Notes under the pieces: generated by a model
What the model was told of the DNA's origin: nothing
Database searches by the model: none
The model's input: the letters and a program-made list of their open reading frames with translations, nothing else
Program-made: the position numbers and the translations under genes
Part shown: positions 58,713-64,000 of the stretch, piece after piece
How the letters are laid out: each line of letters starts with the position of its first letter
How positions within the stretch are numbered: position 1 is the first letter of the stretch
Assembly (NCBI GenBank): GCA_017591395.1
Contig: WEDG01001063.1
Span: 1 to 64,000, forward strand
Direction: 5' to 3'
DNA: 64,000 nucleotides
Source: Schistocephalus solidus
Taxonomy: Eukaryota > Platyhelminthes > Cestoda > Diphyllobothriidea > Diphyllobothriidae

Positions 58713-61149
58713 CGAGTTCATCCATCAAGCTCATAAATATGCAAAGTTTTAGAAAAAGGGATGTTTTCTAGCCTCTACCGATTATAGGACCCGACAGCAT
58801 AGCTAGTCTCAAGAGCAGGTCTGTGGAAATGCGGCAACGAATACTAGTGACGTGTGTTGTTCAGACATCGGTCATTATTAAAACCACCAATAAAGTTCGA
58901 GGAAAAATTTTGCTGGTGGTCCGACTAGTGCTGCAATTGGATAGCATAGAATTCACTGAATTTTTCAAAACAGGATATATCTATCTAACAGGTTAAAATG
59001 TAGGTAAGAATAATGGAAACATCTGAGCTGATCCATCTTCTGCAAAATGGCTGAAGAAGTTCTGAACAGGCAAGCTTCCTGTAGAGGTTGTTCTTACGAA
59101 AATGGCAGCGCATATCTCCCAGTAGCGTTAAATTGTTTATATCAAAGCAAGTTGCTTATTTGAGCTTACGTGTCACCGAACAGTAAAATTTGAAAAAAAA
59201 ACGTTTTCTACGCATATGAGCACTAGGTAGGTGATATTTGAAGACATTAAAATGAATGATGAAGGTCTTGTTATCTCAGATTTATTACGTCCACTCATCC
59301 AGTAATAAATTTTCCAATTTTCCTCTATACACTTGACATGCGTCCCCGTGCTCAGTTCAACAAATTAATGCCTAAAGTCAAACATTATATGAGACATGAC
59401 GATTGTCAACTGTCAAGGACAGCGTTTATATTAGGAAGAGAAGAGTATTTTATAAATCTGAAAACGCAGTTTCATAGCATGCTGAATTAAAATGAATAAT
59501 TTCGAAAGGTCCCTGTACGATTTGCGTTGCCTTGACTTTTGCTGCGTTCAGATATATATCATAAATCGCCTTCTGCAATGGTTTCTAAGCGAAAGCATGC
59601 TTAAATGTGTCGTTTGGTTACAGAAGACAAATCCACCAAGGAACCTGCAGGAAGTGGACGATAAGTACGTCGAAAGTTTCCACGAGCACCGAGCAGGCGG
59701 TTTTTGTATCGAAAAAAGAGCGCGTGATATTAGATCGGTTTGGATTTTGGGTAGCCTACCCAATCGTTATTTCGAATTGAAAAACCGTATTTTGAAGACT
59801 AATCGGCCTAGTACGCTACCACCTATGAAACTCAGCGTATTTATAGTTCATACTCCTGAAATTGGATGACGCATAGAGAACTAGTTAGTTGGGAAAGCAT
59901 AATCTTTGGTAAGCGATCCGTGGTCAACGGTGGGCTTTATCCCTGTCTCGACAAGGACCCTTAAGTGACTGACGAAGCGTCTATTCCACTTTATCTGCTC
60001 CAAAAACAAGAGAGATTCAAGGCGTTTGGGCAATTGACCTAGACGCAGTGATCGAGCCGACTAAGAGTTAATCTACGCCCACCACGCGCGTGCTCGTCAC
60101 GCACACCTCTAATCAAACCATTAGTAGAAATACGCAGGGGCACCCACTCAAGCCCCTACAATCAGGTTTTCCACAGAAATGAAAATGTAATGTTTGGACG
60201 CAATGTACTGTTTGAATTTTGGTTGGGTATGTGCAGGTATAGAGACAGAATCATTATAAATTCTGAGAACGTCAGGGTGTATAACTTTCCACGATGCAGG
60301 CTGGACGTTCGGTTTCCTGATGGTTTTCAGGGGATCAGAGCGGCAGTTCCTTATTGGTTTGGGCGGTAGATTAACTCAGAAAATTACATTCCCAGCTCAT
60401 TTAAGAGAATAGTCGTTATGAGCTGACCAACAATGAAGAAAATTTGGCTACATACAGATAAGCAATAAGGCATACCAAGCCGATGATAAAGCACCCTCTT
60501 TTTATCAGTCACTCATTTCTTCTTTAAGTGACGCTGCACTTCTAATTTAATCGACCGATTTCAAGGGGAGTTATTTACCAGAAAATGAAATATCCCAGGG
60601 AATCCAACGGATGGAATGAACTTTTATCAGCCAGCAAGGGGAGAGTCCTGATATGCGTTATTGGTGGTGTTCTTTGGCTGGACTGAAATGCGTCACAGTC
60701 ATCAGAGGAAGCCCAGTCGTGCAGTTTCACAGGAACTCTTTTTCAGATGACAGCATCCCAAATAGGGTTGCGCCTACTGTATGCCATTGCTTGAATTTAA
60801 ACTGTTAACGTGTGCCTGCTCGGTGTTGCCGTTCTGCTGGTTGGTAAGGAGTAATTTTTTCCCGTTGGACAGGGGAGTCGTTCTATGATGACTTCGATCG
60901 ATAGTAGGTAAAATTGCATGCTGTCCGGACAGTTAGAGATCAAAGGACTACCTTTTTCATTAGCAAGAAAATTGACGTACTAACCGCACACTACACAAGC
61001 ATACACGAGGCATACTTGATGCTGCTAGATAGACCTAGGCATTTATCGTGGACAGAGTGTTCACCGATCAGGTTACGAGGCATTTTTGCCCCAGAAAACG
61101 CCACCTACTACAAGGCTTCCTTAAAAAGGTGCTCTAATAGTGCATTTCG
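58713..61149. other. No recognised gene; one unassigned frame inside
   Basis: No repeat family recognised from other parts of the window. The only longer frame is at 59492-59869, listed separately. Confidence 0.3.
59492..59869 (+). other. Unassigned open frame, 125 codons
   Basis: It starts MNNFERSLYDLRCLDFCCVQ. It includes a charged middle (NLQEVDDKYVESFHEHRAGG) and ends VHTPEIG. It lies in AT-rich DNA, where 125 codons without a stop is somewhat unusual. There is no signal peptide, membrane segment or known domain. It may be a decayed coding fragment. Confidence 0.25.
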
Positions 61150-61850
61150 CATTTCTGTGTGTTGGAACTCCAGGCACTGGTTTACCAGTCTCTGTACGAT
61201 GGATTCGCAAGTGACCGACCAGGCCGATGCGTGAGGTGAATGTGCGGTCGCAATGAGAACAGTTTAGGAGAGAGTCCCCATCGCTGATGGTGGTAGTGGT
61301 GGTGGCGGTGGTGTTTGTTGTGGGGGCAACACGTGCTGAGCATTGTGATGTGGTCTCGATGATGGTGGGACTAATGGAATTGATGCTGGGGGTGAAAATG
61401 GGGGAGTCCGAAGGAGGGTTGATCGAAGTTTACGTAGAATTTTGAATTGTCAGATTGTTGATGCATTGCGTTCGAAGATGTCCGATTAGGCCGATTCACG
61501 CGCGGAAGGTGCGGTGACAGCGCGTGCATGTTAGAAGGGCCTGGGCATTGGCGATGTTGGTCCGGGGCGCTGGTGACTTTCGTGCCGCTCTTTTGGTCTT
61601 GGCAGCGACGATCCTGATGGCTTCGTAGATTGCTGTCTCTGTCTTCACTGTTCTCCTTCAAGCCGATCGATTCCAGGCAAGGTCCTCCCAGGACTCTGGG
61701 TTGATCTGCAATTGCTTCAAGGAGGTCTTCAGAGTGTCTTTGTAGTGTCGTACTTGACCCCCTTGTCGACGAGAAACCATGGCGACATCTCCATAGAAGA
61801 GTCGTTTGGGTAGCCTTCCGTCGTCTCGACGTCACTGTGCAAAGATTAGG
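61150..61850 (-). pseudogene. 3' fragment of the RTE-type LINE (RT end plus zinc fingers)
   Basis: The minus strand, with stops and frameshifts, encodes YKDTLKTSLKQLQINPESWE (about 61740), AAKTKRAARKSPAPRTNIAN, CTRCHRTFRA (about 61520), NCSHCDRTFTSRIGLVGHLR plus IHRTETG (about 61265-61175). These match the tail of the element at 47.3-48.3 kb. It is truncated at both ends. The second finger keeps its CxxC and both His, unlike the copy at 47.8 kb. Confidence 0.85.
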
Positions 61851-61873
61851 AGATGGCAAGCTCGCAACAAGCG

Positions 61874-62370
61874 TCCACAGAAAGGACTCCCAGGCCTAAA
61901 TAATCCTCAACTATGGGAGCAACCATCCTGTGGCCCTCAAATGAAGCTGCGTTCGAGCTCTTTTTCACCGCGCCTTCCTGTACTGTAACAGCGAGTAGAT
62001 ACTTAAAAATGAACTTACCTAGTTATACCTACTAGTCCGATTTAATGGATCCCCTATGAGATTCGTGAAAAACTGTCTCCAAAGTCACATGCAACCATAA
62101 AATCTGAGTTCTAATGAAGAATTAGTACCGAGGAAATTCTATTCATTGCCATAAATACAGGACATTTCGGAAGTGATCGCCCGATAATTAGACCGATTTG
62201 GCATCTGCATCGCTCAGAAGCCAGTGTCCTCCCTGAGAGCAGCACAAGCATGTATTAAAGATCCCGTACCCAAAGAGCAGTAGGTCAATGTTATTTAACG
62301 CATTCCATGTTCGAATTGCTGTTGCGCTTACGTAGGCCATACAGGATGACGACTCGGGACCCGCATAAAT
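61874..62370 (+). repeat. Interspersed repeat R2, copy 2
   Basis: This block matches 10711-11170 in the same orientation. It directly adjoins the truncated RTE fragment. The 117-codon minus-strand frame (62188-62541) crosses its edge and is not conserved in copy 1. Confidence 0.7.
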
Positions 62371-64000
62371 GAACACAAACTGGCCATCCACCGACGCAAT
62401 CTCATGCCCCTTCGTGTTTGCGCACGCCGTTGATTGCGACCACCACTTCAATTGGGAGGGTACTGAAGTGGTCGGCACGGCTAGCACCAAATAGGCACGC
62501 GAATTCTTCGAAGCTTGGCACTCCGTCACAAACAGTATCAACGGTCACGTCGATCTGGATGCGCATTACGAAGGTCTGCGTGCACGGTCCACTGACTTGC
62601 GCCTACCTTAAAACAACAACTGCTTATCCGTGCTCAGGCAAGTGCAACCTCACTGATTCTGCATCTCCCACTACGTGACTTACTATCAAAACTTTAGCAC
62701 CCATCCGTTCACATGCAACAGCTATCGTAAAACGATTCATGGCCCCCCAACTAAATCAGAAACAGAGGCTGAATAACCCAGATACAAGCGCGAAGCCGGA
62801 TTCCGTCAAAAGGAGGAACCTTTGGAAAATGCAGCCGAAGACATATTAGCATGGCATATTTAAACAGAAGTGTCATAAAGTGGGGCGCGATCAGTGGTCT
62901 GATCTGGGAAGTGGAAATTCCCTGCTAAGAAATTTTGCAGAAGACGTCTGAAGTAGGCTCCCAAGAGCTGCGGTATTCACTCTAGAAGATCAGCAAAAAG
63001 AGAACTGGCAGTTTGCTGAGTGGGTTCTACCTCGTTAAATGAAAGGGAAAAAAACCGCCTAACACTGCTTTGTAACCTATTTATGCTGCATTGGTGTTGC
63101 TCGCCTTGCTCGCTTAGGTAACTTACATTTAGAAGGAGGTGAACTCAAAGTCCGCATCAAAGTAGCTATAGAGGTGAGGCCTTAAGAGGATGGGTGTCAG
63201 CGACGGGTTGGAGAGAATGGGCAAAAGGTTTTGGTGGCAAAAGTCACAAAGAGTAGTAAAAAGCAATTTCACGAAAAAAGCATTGAGGATTTTAACGATA
63301 AAGCTGATTTGACCGTCCAAACACTCCCCTCCCGCGTGGGTAAAAATACGCTAAGTACAGAAGCTTTCAAAAAAGCCCACATGATGTGTGCATGCAGAAA
63401 CAGAACTACAAGTTCAACAGCTTTGAAAAATGCGGGTCACAGTTTCGCAGGGGACGAAGTTCATCAGTAGGCACCTCTTCCAGCGGGTGCCAATGATCCA
63501 AGCCTCGGGATTACAAATCTACCGCTCAGAAATGACTAAAGTCTATTGGCCCCGAATGCTTTGCCAGTAACTTTGATTTGCACTTTTAAATTCGGTGCTG
63601 CCGTGCCAGGCCAAGCATGTGAAGATGTGTTCATCGTGTACAGGTGGGTAGACGCAAGCGACCTCAGTTAAGTGTACCATCCAAATGCACTTTAATTGAG
63701 GATATCCAGCAATTTGCTTTGGACGCTTCGGCAGACTGTATATTACATGTGTATTTAACTTGCTTCATCGGGTACAAATTACAATTTGCAAAACAATCGT
63801 GAACCAACCACCACTAGTCAAATGCTCCATAATAAAAAGATTACTAACATTGATCTCGGCGTAGAGAGTTCTCACCTTCAAAAAACTTGGTTGAAAATAT
63901 GGCAGTCGATTGATATTGTATAAAAATCGCGTTCGTTTGTCACCTATGAAATTTAACAGTAATATTTAACAACCATAGCGCATAATCTACAAGTTACTGT
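62371..64000. other. No gene seen
   Basis: Frames at 62418-62678 and 63231-63470 are short and unrecognised. No repeat shared with the rest of the window was found. Confidence 0.35.

Overview
The window is eukaryotic genomic DNA that is almost entirely repeats. It most resembles a pseudophyllidean (diphyllobothriid) tapeworm such as Spirometra, Dibothriocephalus or Schistocephalus. The reasons are the decayed RTE-type LINE whose reverse transcriptase runs into C2H2/C2HC zinc fingers, a CR1/jockey-type LINE, a Penelope-like element, abundant tRNA-headed SINEs, and a gene built of tiny symmetrical phase-1 exons. The taxon is recognised from recalled family resemblance; no search was run. No bacterial gene, operon or CRISPR is present.

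Layout. 1-4.6 kb: no gene seen, CpG/TCGA-rich. 4.6-7.8 kb and 20.06-22.9 kb: two inverted copies of one composite repeat, about 12 kb apart, each carrying a (TA)n tract and a tRNA-headed SINE remnant. Between them lie a diverged orphan satellite monomer (13.6 kb), a perfect 22-bp hairpin (11.9 kb) and the only convincing host gene (17,914-19,096, + strand). That gene has five exons: a signal-peptide exon followed by four exons that each encode one four-cysteine module (C-x6-C-x15 or 20-C-x3-C). All introns are phase 1. An 87-bp minisatellite starts inside its last exon.

23.5-29.6 kb: a SINE ending in (TA)n abuts a satellite of about 354 bp (about 15 head-to-tail units, tetrameric higher-order structure, then an inverted tail). 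29.6-31.7 kb: a dead Penelope-like element with RT and GIY-YIG remnants, minus strand. 31.7-36 kb: no gene seen. 36-41.5 kb: about 18 tandem units of about 304 bp, each containing a tRNA-like SINE head, again with a tetrameric higher-order repeat. 41.7-45.4 kb: a broken CR1/jockey-type LINE whose central RT is replaced by a 5' piece of the RTE element. 47.2-51.6 kb: a nearly full-length but dead RTE-type LINE with zinc-finger tail, followed by a long polypurine tract. 52-64 kb: a Tc1/mariner transposase relic, degenerate CCTAA-rich DNA, SINE relics, a second RTE 3' fragment, a second copy of the 10.7-kb repeat, and sequence I could not assign.

The most interesting items are the secreted four-module cysteine-rich gene, which may be an eroded Kunitz relative, and the conversion of a tRNA-derived SINE into a higher-order satellite.
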